Source: Actinernus sp. WN-2022
Taxonomy: Eukaryota; Cnidaria; Anthozoa; Actiniaria; Actinernidae
Reading direction: 5' to 3'
Assembly (NCBI GenBank): GCA_030867875.1
Contig: JAOWCC010000237.1
Location: 8,243,713 to 8,307,712 of the forward strand
DNA: 64,000 nt
Made by a program: the position numbers and the translations under genes. Below are positions 10,923 to 23,137 of the stretch, piece by piece (the first letter of the stretch is position 1; each line of letters begins with the position of its first letter). Under the pieces are notes generated by a model. The model had not been told where the DNA came from. It saw only the letters and a program-made list of their open reading frames with translations, and searched no databases.

Positions 10923-11276
10923 TCACATTATAGGGAGGTTAATGGCCATAGGTATGCGTGTAGAATTCTCCCCACACATGAGAACATAACCACCAGCTCC
11001 TTCCAGTTTTGGGTTTTCCTTTTTGAGTTTAAAATCAAAATCAAGTGATGTATCATCGAGATTGAAGGTGATCTTTCTCTCTCCAAGGGATGCCTTCTTC
11101 AGGCACCTGTACTCATTTGAGGATGGCATCCGCTCTTTTTCAGTGCTACTAAGGCACACAATTGTTCTTGTCCACGTTGGTTTGTCTTGGCTTTTTGGTT
11201 GGCTGTGGGTTACTATTTCGTCCATGTCGCCTTTGTCCCTGGCTTTGTTTACACGCAGCACGAGGGGTGCAACCAA
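10923..11276 (-). pseudogene. Upstream exon of a HECT-type gene (fragment)
   Basis: This minus-strand open frame contains KPTWTRTIVCLSST, then LGERKITFNLDD, then PKLEGAGGYVLMCG. I recall this layout just before the HECT domain in cnidarian HECT proteins. It lies about 2 kb upstream, on the same strand, of the HECT C-terminal fragment at 8245-8908, so both may be remains of one gene split by the gag-like insertion. Exon borders are not clear. The function of the region is unknown to me. Confidence 0.45.
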
Positions 11277-11519
11277 ATACTGTTTGGTGCCCCATGACTA
11301 CTGCATAATTTGGTGCATGCGAACCAGTTTTTTTTTTATTGATATTTTATTGATATTTTAATGATACATTGATATTGATATATTTGTCCCAGTGTCACGG
11401 TAATCATTGTTATGCAAATTAGAAGTGTAAAAAAACCAGTGCCAAGCAAAGCTAGGCCTCTTCTTCTTGAGTGCTAATATAATCCAAATATTTGGCATCG
11501 CATCCATAAGCAGGGTAGG

Positions 11520-11830
11520 GTGCGAAGTATGACATACGAAGGCTAAGGCTACGGTTACACAGTACCGGACGAATGTGGATCCGTATCAAAATTCGTACGG
11601 TTAGGCCTTTCGTTTACACTGATACCTGCTATCCGGACGAATTTTAGACCGCCTAACCGTACAAGTTTCAAACCTAAAAAAAGCAGGTACAGTTTCGGTC
11701 CTGTACCGGTTACAAATTGTACCGATATCGTATAAACACTTTGACCGGTTTAATTTTGTACCGACTGCGCAGTTTAGGCTTGGGACCAAGTTAAATTTGG
11801 CCTGCCTAACTAGCTTAGGTACTACAGCTT
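11520..11830. repeat. MITE-like repeat remnant
   Basis: Short motifs recur in both orientations: CGGTTACAC, GTACGGTTAGGC (about 11595) against GCCTAACCGTAC (about 11652), and several GTACCGG/CCGGTAC blocks. The sequence starts with GGCTACGGTTACACAG. No clean outer TIR pair is visible, so this is probably an old, partly deleted MITE. Confidence 0.35.
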
Positions 11831-11850
11831 CTACAGTTCGAGTGATTATA

Positions 11851-12904
11851 TATTTTCAGCTGTATTTTCATCAAAAGAGGACGGCTTGACAAGGAAAACT
11901 ATGAGATCCCAACTAGCGGTCGTTATGCTTGCCTTGATTTTAGGTTTAACGGGTTTGATGCAGGTTAATCTACTGCAAAAGGCGCTGAAAACGACAATTT
12001 ATCGAACAAGGAGACAAAGATGTATACTTGTGTTAAACTTGGGCAGTTATCATGCAGTTAACAGAAAACGCACATCGCATCACCGTACAAGAAATAAGAG
12101 AAAAGTTGGGATACGATTTTGCTATTATTCTGTTCTTTGTAAAAACACTTAACGTTTCCTTTTTCGGAAAACCTTCTGCATTCATGTCATTCGTTGAGTC
12201 ATCGTCATCTTTGATGTCTCTCGATAAATTGGTCCAGAATATCGCCATATTTAGTTTTAACGGTAGCCCAATCTAGACCCTGAGAGACGACTTTTCCGCC
12301 TTGTAATCGATAATTACAGATAGCAGAAGCGATAATTCTTTAGAGGAATTTTTTAATGGACTGGATCCTTCAGCAGGACATGTGACCGAGTTTAGCTTCA
12401 TGGTTTGCGTTACATCCTCGTCTTGTTTTGTAACTGATTGTTTGTTACTTGTGATCTTTGTTTGCTTGTTGAGGATCAAGTAGTGTCTTTATGAACGGAC
12501 CATTATTCCGTCAAGGTTGTAGGACTGGCCTGACTGTATTTTCTGAATGTCTCCTTCCCATAGTACAAGGCGGATTGGACCACTTTCATCTGTGAAAGTT
12601 TCCTCTTTCTTTAAACTGCCTATAACCCCAAATTTGAAGCATTTTTTTATAAATTCTTTACATCCTTCTTATCAATAATTCGAAGAGAAAAAAAGGAAAA
12701 AAGTAAGAGTTCGACCTTATTTCTGGGGTCAAACATTGTAAAACAACCCGATTTCGGCACCCTGTCCCAAATGGCCGTCAGCTGGAGTCTGGAAGTAGCC
12801 TGGGAACAAAACAGGAAAGCAACGTCATAGTAGTGAGAGAAAGCGAACAACCAACAACAAAGATAGTAAAAACAGAGCGAACCGAGCGAATAACTCGATT
12901 TGAA
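11851..12904. other. No gene supported
   Basis: Short frames exist, including an acidic minus-strand stretch at about 12140-12248 reading DWATVKTKYGDI in one frame. It could be an exon remnant, but I cannot place it in a family. Confidence 0.25.
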
Positions 12905-13843
12905 ATGCCAAACAGATGTGTATTTGGGGGCTGTAGGAATGAGCCAGACTCAAAAAAGGTAGCTCTAACACAAGGTCCCGTTTTTAAGCGATGATCGGCC
13001 AGAAGCAAAGAAGAGGAAGACGCCAGTGGTTGAGGTTCGTGCGAACAAAGCGAGCGAAGTGGGAACCGATGAAGAATTCCAGCGTTTGTTTGGTTCACTC
13101 CAAGCCGGAAGTCTTTATAAGATTTTCTTTAGTCCTTGACTCTACGCCAAGACTGAAGTCGGTTGAATACGGAGTTGTTCCTATTCCATGCCATCGAAAC
13201 CGATAAGCCATTCTCCGATTTTGGTAAGTGCTTTTGTATTTAGTTTGCATGGCATGCTTAAACAAGCAGCCAAGGGCAGAAGCAACCCAGAAGAGACTAC
13301 AAAGGATGACTGTTATAGATGTCCCCCCTTCAGCTCCAGGTAATTCAAATTGTTTTGTATAAAAACAAAATTTGCACAAAAGAAACTATTCAAATTCTGA
13401 AAATATTCAAACAAAATCGAGTCTGTACTGATCACACCTTCTGTGTTTGTCCTCAAAAAACACCTAGCTCTTGCTCAAGCAGTGCATGTACACCTGAACG
13501 TACACCTACATGTATCAAACTGTTGGACATGTCATATATATACTGCTTGTTTAGTCTTTCGAGACTAAAGAAAATATTAAAATACCAGCTGGAAACGTAT
13601 AATATTACACTGTAAGTTTGTATTTGAAACGAAACCAGTGCTTTATTTACCATAAACCAATATATATATACCCATAACTAACTTAATAATTGTTATTTTT
13701 GTATTTTAGTGCCAGAAGTTCCAGTTCCACTTGCTGTAAGGCTAGAAATTCCAATTCCACCTGCTGCAAGGCCCACAAAAACCAAGGCAAAACCCCATTG
13801 CTCAGTGTGCAAGAAACCTATTAAATTAAAATTAAATTGTTAA
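12905..13843 (+). pseudogene. Small THAP zinc-finger gene, frameshifted
   Basis: ATG at 12905 starts MPNRCVFGGCRNEPDSKK, the first half of a C2CH THAP finger (C-x4-C). The second half is in other frames: RQWLRFVRTKRAKWEP then VCLVHSKPE (13020-13110), supplying the final C-x2-H. At least two frame changes lie between, around 12960-13020. Further segments bounded by possible splice sites continue (about 13251-13341, then 13711-13843) and end with KPHCSVCKKPIKLKLNC, a second cysteine pair. THAP domains bind DNA and are common in P-element and ISL2EU transposases and their relatives. This copy shares no close similarity with the THAP of 842-1284. Confidence 0.55.
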
Positions 13844-15193
13844 TCTCTAAATTATATATTATGTTTCTTTTTTTTAAATTTATTTGTGGAACATCTGTAA
13901 ACTAGCTTGTAGCTAAGTATGTCCTCCTCGTTAAATAAAGTATTGTATTGTGTAAACCTATGGAAGAGCATAAAGGTGTTGTTGATTGTCCAAAGAACAA
14001 CCCTTGTCCCCTTATAAGTACAGAGTGAACCAGAAATGTCTACCAGCTATCTCAGTGATTTGATATTTTATCAATGGACAATCTAGGTAGCAATATATTA
14101 TACTGTCAACTTCCATAGGCTAATCACTCCTGTGACCAGCTCAGTGAAATCGATTGCCCTATTTCATTATGACATAACATCAAAACAAATAGATGAAAGC
14201 CACCATTATTATATTGGGAAAATTAGCCAATTTGAAGGAAGGCGATCTATGGCAGAACAATTTTATTTTGTATGTCCGTTGTTAAAGATGAGTGTTTTTT
14301 AAATTGGGCAATTGAATTTGGGCTATGTCACGATACTATGCATGTATGGAGTCAGTGTTCGATTGGTGGGTTAAAACAGTTCAACCCCCTCCTTCAATAC
14401 TTGATTGAAAGTATGTTCATTATTTTACTTGAATAATGTATATTTACACAGTTTATTAGTCATTTTTGAATATTTGCTTTGATTTTTACCATCCCACATG
14501 TGCGTGAGGTTCGTCAGTTCATATGAGAATCTCTGATAATGAGTGTGTTTGGCCCGGACATGTAATGTAATGGTCTCTCACCATGACAGAGTCCCTTTAA
14601 GGTTAGGCCAGAGCATTGAAAACATGTTCATCTTGTAAAAGGGGTTAGTCAGATTTTACTGTTTTCCAATTTACTACTCAAACATTTAAATTTTAATATT
14701 ATAATCCTATTTTCAAAATTTCTGTAAAATTATAGAAAGGAACACAGGGTGCGATGCAAGTGCTTTCCAATAGCCCAGGGCTAGTAGTTTGGCTTGTCAG
14801 GGTAGTGATTCCTGTTCAAAGGTTGCCTGAATGGGCAAGTAACATTTTGCTTCTTTTTGTACGACTCAGGTAATTTACTTTGAAATTTAAAAGCTTCCTA
14901 ATTCGGACCAGCATATGCACATGCTAGTAGAGGAATTATATTGTTGCCCAGATAACCGTAGACTAACTGGATGTACTCTCTGTATGAGACAACTCGTAGA
15001 AATCTGTAAATAAAGAAGTCTATATGTTAGCACCAATGACTTATTTGATACAGTTGAAGCCGTTTGTGAAACTGCCCTTGTAGGCGACCAGCTCCCCTCA
15101 GAGACCACTCTTGTGCTCTGTAGTAACCAGCCACTCTCTCATAAGGGACCACCGCGCGTAACACCACCTTTGGAATTTTTCTTTGTTTTTAAA
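13844..15193. other. No gene supported
   Basis: AT-rich sequence with only short frames. From 15080 to 15150 there are motifs such as CTCTCATAAGGGACCACC that recur as CTCTCATAAGCGAGCAAC near 15392, suggesting eroded repeats. Confidence 0.3.
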
Positions 15194-15910
15194 CTCTTGT
15201 AAGTAACCACTCCAGAGACATGATCCCAGACTGTGCAATGAGTCAACTAAATATAAATATGCACTAGTATTTTGCAACAATAGTCTTATTATATCTGACA
15301 TTCATGCTGTTACAGTAGAGTAGTACAGTATTGTATACTGTGATATCAGTCGCACTAGATATGTATTCCCATGGGTGTGGTGTGTGCAAGCTCTCATAAG
15401 CGAGCAACTACTCCTGATTCCAGTTCTGACTAGTTATGAGCACCTTTTCCTGATTCCCAGTGTTGTTGCTTACGAGAGCTATTATTTTTAATTAACATGC
15501 ACGATAGATCAAAATACTTTCCACTTTCCTGGTGACAGACTAAACACGGATTTGTGTTCATTGATTTCAATTCATACCTTGGTCATTATTGAGCATTATT
15601 AATGCCTGGTATAAATCTTTCCTTACATATTAGTATGCAGTGTTGGATCTAGGATGTGCCATTGTGGGATGCTTCCCGCTAAAACATACATAGTTGGTGC
15701 ATGTTTCTCAATTGAGAGGGCCAATAAAGGCAATATGGTGCACACTGAATTTCCAATGAACTGTAAAATATTATTTAAAAAGTAAATTCCGAAAAGGGTA
15801 AATATAAGAGGAATTACGATATTAGGATACGATAGGCAACTAGTTCCTGTAAAAACGATATTAGGAAACTGTTTATCGTATCTTCATTTATAGCGATTCT
15901 TACAAGTAAA
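15194..15910 (+). repeat. 0.71-kb block present inverted at 20538-21247
   Basis: The block begins CTCTTGTAAGTAACCACTCC and ends TTCTTACAAGTAAA. The reverse complement occupies 20538-21247 with very few differences. It contains no recognisable protein. Internally AGCTCTCATAAGCGAGCAAC and GTTGCTTACGAGAGCT form a small inverted repeat (15389-15480). Confidence 0.85.
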
Positions 15911-16179
15911 TAAAATTATATGATTGTTGCGATTGCAAGGATCACTGGATTCTTTTGGCATACTGCAATGTTTTTTTGGGAAGCCCATGAAGGGCTATGA
16001 TAACTTATTTTCATTTTGGACAGTTTAACTCACCAGCTTTTCCTTGGTTTCAGGCCTTCCAAGCGATTCTGGAGGTCTCCGTCTGTACTCTGTTAACCCA
16101 TTTTTCATCGGCGAGTGGCTCATCCGCGCCGTCCGCTCTCTTCGCCGGCACATTCTTCTGCTTCAAGCTCATAGTTGAT

Positions 16180-16242
16180 AAAATTTAGCTCGGAATTGTC
16201 CGATGAACAACTGTCTTCAGATTCGGAGCCTGACGAAGACAT
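16180..16242 (-). other. Possible acidic first exon
   Basis: The minus strand from ATG at 16242 reads MSSSGSESEDSCSSDNSEL and then an acidic tail that runs into a stop near 16123. I recall similar serine/acid-rich starts in cnidarian zinc-cluster proteins of the P2RX7-like type. No downstream exon was found, so this may be a remnant. Confidence 0.2.
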
Positions 16243-17154
16243 TTTGTCAAAAAGTCCAGCAGAAAATTACAGAACTTGCGACGCAAATAAGAAAGAACGA
16301 ACCAAAAGTATATGAGAGAACCTTTATCACGTGACATGGCTCCCTACTATGACGTAACTAGTCCCAGACCCCACCAAGTCGCTAAGATGACGGTAAAAGT
16401 TCACGGCTGTCGTCTTTGAAAAGGCGTAAAAAATAGACAAATGCTTTAAAACCATTAATTTCTTCGGGAAGTTGCATAGAATACTTATAAGTTTGATCTG
16501 AAATCGTTAAATTTTTGGGGTTATAGGCACTTTAAGCGTTTCTGTTTTGTATATACAGTTTCTTCTTTTTCTACAAAGGTTACTCTCCCATTCACTTTCA
16601 CTAGAGAGTTGGCTTGCAGGGCTTTGACACTCATCTGACGTATGTTCAATGTGATTGTGTTCTTCAGTAGGGATTTCCGTGAAATCGAAGTCAGTTTCCG
16701 ATTGTTCTGGCTTACTTAATTTGGTTATTTTATTTACATGGATTTCCTCCTGTTTATTTCACGAATTGGTTTTCATTTGGAAATTGGAGAGCTTCATTGG
16801 AGATGCAGATTCTGCACGGGCCTTGAAGGCATTATGCGTATCAGTTGAGAAACATACTGCCCTGTATGTGTGTTTCTTTACTTTGGATGTTCAAGTCAAA
16901 ATATGGATTGTTATTTGACTGGTCTTCAGGGGACACCGAAATGCAAGTGTTAAGTAAATGTAAAATAAAAATATATTTGTATGGAATATGATAGTTGGTT
17001 ACACGCGCACTAAGCTTTAGCCTGCGAATACAGCCGTCTTGTATCGGGAACCACAATCAAAACGTGGCAACCGAGCGAGACGTCTGCATCTTGAGACAGA
17101 AAATTTCGCGGACAGGATCTGGTCACGTCATTTGATTGGCTAGTGTTGAAAGGC

Positions 17155-18115
17155 GTGTTGAAAGTGGTGAGATACGAGGATTCCTCATCCAGTTTCACAT
17201 GCTAGAAGCCGTTTCTGAGATCAAGCTTTGTGAAAACCTTGGCTCCATGTAGACGCGTAGCTACGTCCTCGATGGTCGGCAGGGGGTAGTGTTCACACTG
17301 GATCGCCTGGTTGAGGTCTTTGAGATCCAGATATATCCGAAGTTTCCTGTTCTTCTTAGGTACGACTACTATCGAGCTGACCCATGCTGTGGATGTTGTA
17401 ACCAAGGCGATGATCCCCTGCTGTTCCATATTCTCCAGCTCGGGCTTCAGTCTGGCCCTCAGTGCGACTGGCACTCGGTGCGGTGCATGCTGGACAGGAT
17501 TAATGGCGGCGTCGAGTTTGATGTGGTACTCGCCCTCTAACTGTCCGACCTCCTCTGTGAAGACTTTCGAAAACTTTCCCACCAGCCTTTCTTTTGACAA
17601 ACGGCGCAGTGTTTTCTGTGTTGTTTACTGCATTCCCTTCGGCGTAGACCGGAAAGTTTCCTGTTTGCGTCTTCTTTATCGCGTCATTGTCCGTATATTT
17701 AATTATGATCATGCCGATGCACGCTTTCCTGCCTAAAATTGGACGCATGTCAGTGCAATCGACGAGTTTGCAATCCAATCGACACTTAAACTTGTCACGC
17801 CAGACATAATTATTTGGCCAACAACCGGAAGTCCCGATCCACCATATGCTGTGATTGCCGTCTTTACTGGTTGGACTTGCTTTAGGCCGTAGTCTTTAGA
17901 GGCCTTCTTGTAGAGGTGAAGCGGGACGACACTGCATTGAGCTCCTGTATTGGGCTGGAAACGTAAACAGTTCCCTGACTCAAGTTTCAGTGTCACGAGC
18001 TGCGAGTCATCAAGCGTGACTGCGGTGATATTGCTGACAACATACAACTCGGTTTCGTCAGAATCGATTTCCTCATCGACGACTCGTACTGTTTTGCTTG
18101 CCTTTTTTCCTCCAC
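17155..18115 (-). pseudogene. Ty3/gypsy pol fragment: protease and N-terminal reverse transcriptase
   Basis: The minus strand from 18047 carries a retropepsin-like domain (LVTLKLESGNCLRFQPNTGA). The catalytic DTG triplet reads NTG, so the active aspartate is replaced. After frame changes around 17500-17780, the frame from 17600 reads an RT N-terminus of Ty3/gypsy type: GIIALVTTSTAWVSSIVVV, then DLKDLNQAIQ, then LHGAKVFTKLDLRNGF. A TAG follows and similarity stops at about 17155, before the YxDD motif. No LTR is identified. The element is dead by truncation, frameshift and protease mutation. Confidence 0.75.
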
Positions 18116-19415
18116 GGCATACAGGGCTACAGCCTGAGATAAAACATTATGTGATTCTCCAACAACCTCATACTTTAGAAGAAGCAGAGAACGCGGCTAA
18201 ACTTAAAGCCACCATAGTTGCCCAAACCACGCCAGCAGTAACTGATATTCTGGCATTACAAGAAGGTTTCATCCAAAGGCTTAAGACAGAACAATTACTT
18301 CCACATTCTGTAGGTTCAATAGCAGCTTATGAAGCCCCTACTTCAACCTCTAACCCTAACTGTCATCGTTATCAACAAGTCAACTCTCGCGACACTTCTA
18401 ACATACGCCAAATCATCCGCGAGGAACTAAGGCATATTTCCAGTAATCACGAACACGATAACAATTTTCGTCCTAGAGACAGGCCATATTTTAACGATAG
18501 GGGAGATTTCGATAGAACTACACGTTCAACCGATGGACAGATAATTGGCTTCAACTGTAAGAAGGTTGGGCACCACTATAGAAATTGTAGGTCCCCGCGC
18601 CGCTTTAACGATCCTCGCATTCCTCAAAACCAACAAAACGGTAATCAAAACCGTAGTTTTCCAGTCCGTTCCTCACAACGGCAAAATCAACCTTAAAACT
18701 AAAACGGGTTTTCGTGCGTCGGGAAGCTACGAAAGCCCCAATTGCTTTTAATGTAAACACTTTATTCGGACCAACAAACTCAGAAGAGAGAGAGAACCAA
18801 AATCAAACAACGAAACACTTTACCAAAGCACACGAAATTGAAATGAATAGGAAACCAGCTGTGAATACTAATAACGATATTATCGATAACAATCACTTGG
18901 CCGTAATTAACACTTTACAAAGGAGTGCTCCGGTTTTTCGTGAAAGTACTGAATCAAATATTCCGGCTCGTTTCTTAAACAAAGCCTTTACTTCAGACCA
19001 AATACATTTTTCGCTCAGTGTCACTGTTTTCCCGAACAGTGATCAGGATCATTACGATCTAGAACATTTTCAACCCATGAATTCAACCCAACATGAAGAA
19101 GAACTAACTGTTTCAACATATGAACATGAAATTACTGCAGAGCATACCAGATGCGAATCACCTGACGAAACCATTCATAGTTTGAACCAAATATCATTCA
19201 ATTATCACCAAGAGAATCATTCACAAGACGAACAACCAATTTTTGTTAGCAACTACTCTGTAGTCGGGCTAGAACAAACAATTCCACAAAGTAGTAACCA
19301 CCACGAGTCAACTGAAGTAAGTTCACAAAGCCACCGTGACCAAAGCGAATCCAGTGAAACCTTTTCACTAGCCCAGCATGATCCTACCTGGAAAATTGAA
19401 ATGTGTGGACGCTAA
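18110..19415 (+). pseudogene. Retroelement gag with zinc knuckle, frameshifted
   Basis: The plus frame from about 18110 to 18696 reads GLQPEIKHYVILQQPHTLEE and is rich in Asn, Gln and Arg. Its knuckle reads FNCKKVGHHYRNC: the usual first cysteine of C-x2-C-x4-H-x4-C appears lost. After a frame change near 18690-18714 a second frame continues to 19415 (Gln/Ser/Glu-rich, 233 aa). Its last codons (PTWKIEMCGR) coincide with the MITE terminal sequence also seen at 9474-9515. The start joins, in opposite orientation, the gypsy fragment at 18115. Gag would package RNA; the exact clade is unclear. Confidence 0.55.
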
Positions 19416-20540
19416 ACAAGTATTTTTGGCAGACAGTGCCTTTACATATATTACAAAATTACATTACATATATTTAGAAAATTACAGTGTCTATTTAAGA
19501 CTTACATATGAATTCAGTCGATGATAAATAATAATGATATATATGATTAAGTCAGAGATAAGTAGGTATTACTAGTCATTTTTATGCATGTTGTTTAGGA
19601 AAGCCATAGTTTTTTTAGAAAATGTATCTATGTTAGGGGACATAACTAAATCCTCTGGAAGAGCATTCCAGATGGGAATAGTCCTGGGAAAGAAAGAGAA
19701 TTTAAAAACATCGGTCCGAGTCGAAATATGAATAGACTCGCTTGAGCTCTAAGTCCTTAGCAAATTCTTGATTCGAAGTCACTAATTACTATGGCAATTT
19801 CACCCAAACCCGAAAACTCTACTGTATACTAATAAAGGCAAAAATAAAAAGATCGCATTTACTTGAGATATAGAAGTATAGGCTGGGCCTCACCCACTCT
19901 CGCATTAATGCACATTCGCGAACAGGACAAATATTTTCGAAAGAACCAAACGCAAGGTAACAATAATCTCCCCATACCTTTCGCTCTGAATTCCTTCATC
20001 CAAGGGTAGATTCTTTTGGAAGCCGGTGTCTTCTCTATTGGACTTGCTTCTTGCTTCGCTGACTGTGTTGTCCTCGAGAGCAGAACAAACACGAGACCAA
20101 TCAGAACGCGCGTACTATCTAAATTATTTTATAAACTGTAATCAAGTAGTTATTAATTGATCAATTTACATGAATAATATTGAACTATTCAAAATTAAAA
20201 GAGTTTAAGTAATGGTCCAGATAAGAACTGTAGTGTCTACGGCAAGGAATGTTAAAAGGTGTTAATTTTCTATTATTCTTTCTCGTAATTTCATTGGTTG
20301 ATACTGATAACTTCAATAGAAACCCATCATTCAATATTTTTTGTGGTTTGAATTTATTTTTGATCAAACTAACTATGGTTTAATTTCGAAGAATATCGTG
20401 TTTGGAGAAAGTTCTCAAATTTGCGATTGAAAAATCCTTTGTTTTCTCGATATCCGATTGGCTGGATGGTGGCTTCTCTGCGTTTTCACAGAAAAAAGAG
20501 GCATTAGCATAACAATTACTTTATTTTCGAGATGTAGTTT
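19214..20540 (+). repeat. Direct repeat copy A (1.33 kb)
   Basis: It matches copy B (21250-22577) over its whole length; by eye I find roughly six differences, such as an A/G change near 19232 and a C/T change near 19675. It includes the end of the gag-like frame, a non-LTR RT tail and a 60-codon minus frame at 20185-20367 of unknown origin. Confidence 0.92.
19570..19748 (-). pseudogene. Non-LTR retrotransposon RT C-terminal tail (copy A)
   Basis: The minus strand reads SIHISTRTDVFKFSFFPRTI, then PIWNALPEDLV, then NIDTFSKKTMAF and a stop. This is the conserved tail that follows reverse transcriptase in L2/CR1-like elements (SFFPRTI..WN.LP). Only the tail remains. An identical frame lies in copy B at 21607-21785. 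Confidence 0.65.
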
Positions 20541-21247
20541 ACTTGTAAGAATCGCTATAAATGAAGATACGATAAACAGTTTCCTAATATCGTTTTTACA
20601 GGAACTAGTTGCCTATCGTATCCTAATATCGTAATTCCTCTTATATTTACCCTTTTCGGAATTTACTTTTTAAATAATATTTTACAGTTCATTGGAAATT
20701 CAGTGTGCACCATATTGCCTTTATTGGCCCTCTCAATTGAGAAACATGCACCAACTATGTATGTTTTAGCGGGAAGCATCCCACAATGGCACATCCTAGA
20801 TCCAACACTGCATACTAATATGTAAGGAAAGATTTATACCAGGCATTAATAATGCTCAATAATGACCAAGGTATGAATTGAAATCAATGAACACAAATCC
20901 GTGTTTAGTCTGTCACCAGGAAAGTATTTTGATCTATCGTGCATGTTAATTAAAAATAATAGCTCTCGTAAGCAACAACACTGGGAATCAGGAAAAGGTG
21001 CTCATAACTAGTCAGAACTGGAATCAGGAGTAGTTGCTCGCTTATGAGAGCTTGCACACACCACACCCATGGGAATACATATCTAGTGCGACTGATATCA
21101 CAGTATACAATACTGTACTACTCTACTGTAACAGCATGAATGTCAGATATAATAAGACTATTGTTGCAAAATACTAGTGCATATTTATATTTAGTTGACT
21201 CATTGCACAGTCTGGGATCATGTCTCTGGAGTGGTTACTTACAAGAG
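20538..21247 (-). repeat. Inverted copy of block 15194-15910
   Basis: It is placed exactly between direct-repeat copies A and B. The right junction at 21247-21250 joins CAAGAG to the first bases of copy B. No target duplication is evident. Confidence 0.88.
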
Positions 21248-21249
21248 TT

Positions 21250-22577
21250 GAATCATTCACAAGACGAGCAACCAATTTTTGTTAGCAACTACTCTGTAGT
21301 CGGGCTAGAACAAACAATTCCACAAAGTAGTAACCACCACGAGTCAACTGAAGTAAGTTCACAAAGCCACCATGACCAAAGCGAATCCAGTGAAACCTTT
21401 TCACTAGCCCAGCATGATCCTACCTGGAAAATTGAAATGTGTGGACGCTAAACAAGTATTTTTGGCAGACAGTGCCTTTACATATATTACAAAATTACAT
21501 TACATATATTTAGAAAATTACAGTGTCTATTTAAGACTTACATATGAATTCAGTCGATGATAAATAATAATGATATATATGATTAAGTCAGAGATAAGTA
21601 GGTATTACTAGTCATTGTTATGCATGTTGTTTAGGAAAGCCATAGTTTTTTTTAGAAAATGTATCTATGTTAGGGGACATAACTAAATCCTCTGGAAGAG
21701 CATTCCAGATGGGAACAGTCCTGGGAAAGAAAGAGAATTTAAAAACATCGGTCCGAGTCGAAATATGAATAGACTCGCTTGAGCTCTAAGTCCTTAGCAA
21801 ATTCTTGATTCGAAGTCACTAATTACTATGGCAATTTCACCCAAACCCGAAAACTCTACTGTATACTAATAAAGGCAAAAATAAAAAGATCGCATTTACT
21901 TGAGATATAGAAGTATAGGCTGGGCCTCACCCACTCTCGCATTAATGCACATTCGCGAACAGGACAAATATTTTCAAAAGAACCAAACGCAAGGTAACAA
22001 TAATCTCCCCATACCTTTCGCTCTGAATTCCTTCATCCAAGGGTAGATTCTTTTGGAAGCCGGTGTCTTCTCTATTGGACTTGCTTCTTGCTTCGCTGAC
22101 TGTGTTGTCCTCGAGAGCAGAACAAACACGAGACCAATCAGAACGCGCGTACTATCTAAATTATTTTATAAACTGTAATCAAGTAGTTATTAATTGATCA
22201 ATTTACATGAATAATATTGAACTATTCAAAATTAAAAGAGTTTAAGTAATGGTCCAGATAAGAACTGTAGTGTCTACGGCAAGGAATGTTAAAAGGTGTT
22301 AATTTTCTATTATTCTTTCTCGTAATTTCATTGGTTGATACTGATAACTTCAATAGAAACCCATCATTCAATATTTTTTGTGGTTTGAATTTATTTTTGA
22401 TCAAACTAACTATGGTTTAATTTCGAAGAATATCGTGTTTGGAGAAAGTTCTCAAATTTGCGATTGAAAAATCCTTTGTTTTCTCGATATCCGATTGGCT
22501 GGATGGTGGCTTCTCTGCGTTTTCACAGAAAAAAGAGGCATTAGCATAACAATTACTTTATTTTCGAGATGTAGTTT
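21250..22577 (+). repeat. Direct repeat copy B (1.33 kb)
   Basis: Second copy of 19214-20540, ending at GATGTAGTTT, after which the sequence differs from copy A. It repeats the RT tail (21607-21785) and the 60-codon frame (22222-22404). Confidence 0.92.
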
Positions 22578-23137
22578 GGACTGTCGACTGTGGGGAAGGC
22601 TCATGATTGACCATCCATTGACCAATCAAAATTATCTTTTGACAGTGACTCCTACATTTGTCTTCTTTCTTCAGTATTTCATGTTGACTTTTTCGACATA
22701 TTTTTCAGGGCAACAGTGTTTGCTTGGTAAATAAATCTCCAAACCCAATTCTATTTATGATTGTTCTAATCAGTTCCAGTATCTGTGTATAGCTCCACCA
22801 ATTCCAAACCTGCCCATCTCCCAAGGGTGGGGGGCATACATTGTAAGTGGGGTATTTGACTGAGTTTTTGTCCCAGGGGCAAGACATTTTGGAGCAAACA
22901 AAAGTTGGCAGGGTGGGGAATTCATTAATTGTAGAAAGAGAGTCAAAATAGCGAATTTGATAAGAGATTTGCACCCGTACCTAAGCCCCACCGTGGAGCA
23001 TTTGACCCCACAGTGGGGCATTTGCAACGTTCTGATGCCCCACAAATATCCAGGGGGGGGGGGGGGGGGGGGCGCAGGTTTGGAATTGATAGAGCCATAA
23101 CTTATATAATTTTACTCTTATATAATTGTACTTTTCG
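22578..23137. other. No gene; GC-skewed segment with poly-G tract
   Basis: No coding sequence is recognised. From 22830 to 23050 short motifs such as GGGGCA and CCCCAC recur. A run of 20 G lies at 23053-23072. Confidence 0.5.
23053..23072 (+). repeat. Poly-G tract (20 bp)
   Basis: Uninterrupted G run, 65 bp before the integrase fragment. Length may be unreliable. Confidence 0.95.

Noticed and set aside
17950..18110. Plus-strand start of the gag-like frame
   Set aside because: These codons are antisense to the gypsy protease region and show no gag similarity; similarity starts at about 18110.
19214..22577. Copies A and B as LTRs of a retrotransposon with a 0.7-kb interior
   Set aside because: Copy A contains the end of a gag-like frame and an RT tail of another element, the enclosed block exists elsewhere in inverted form, and no primer-binding site or polypurine tract is seen.
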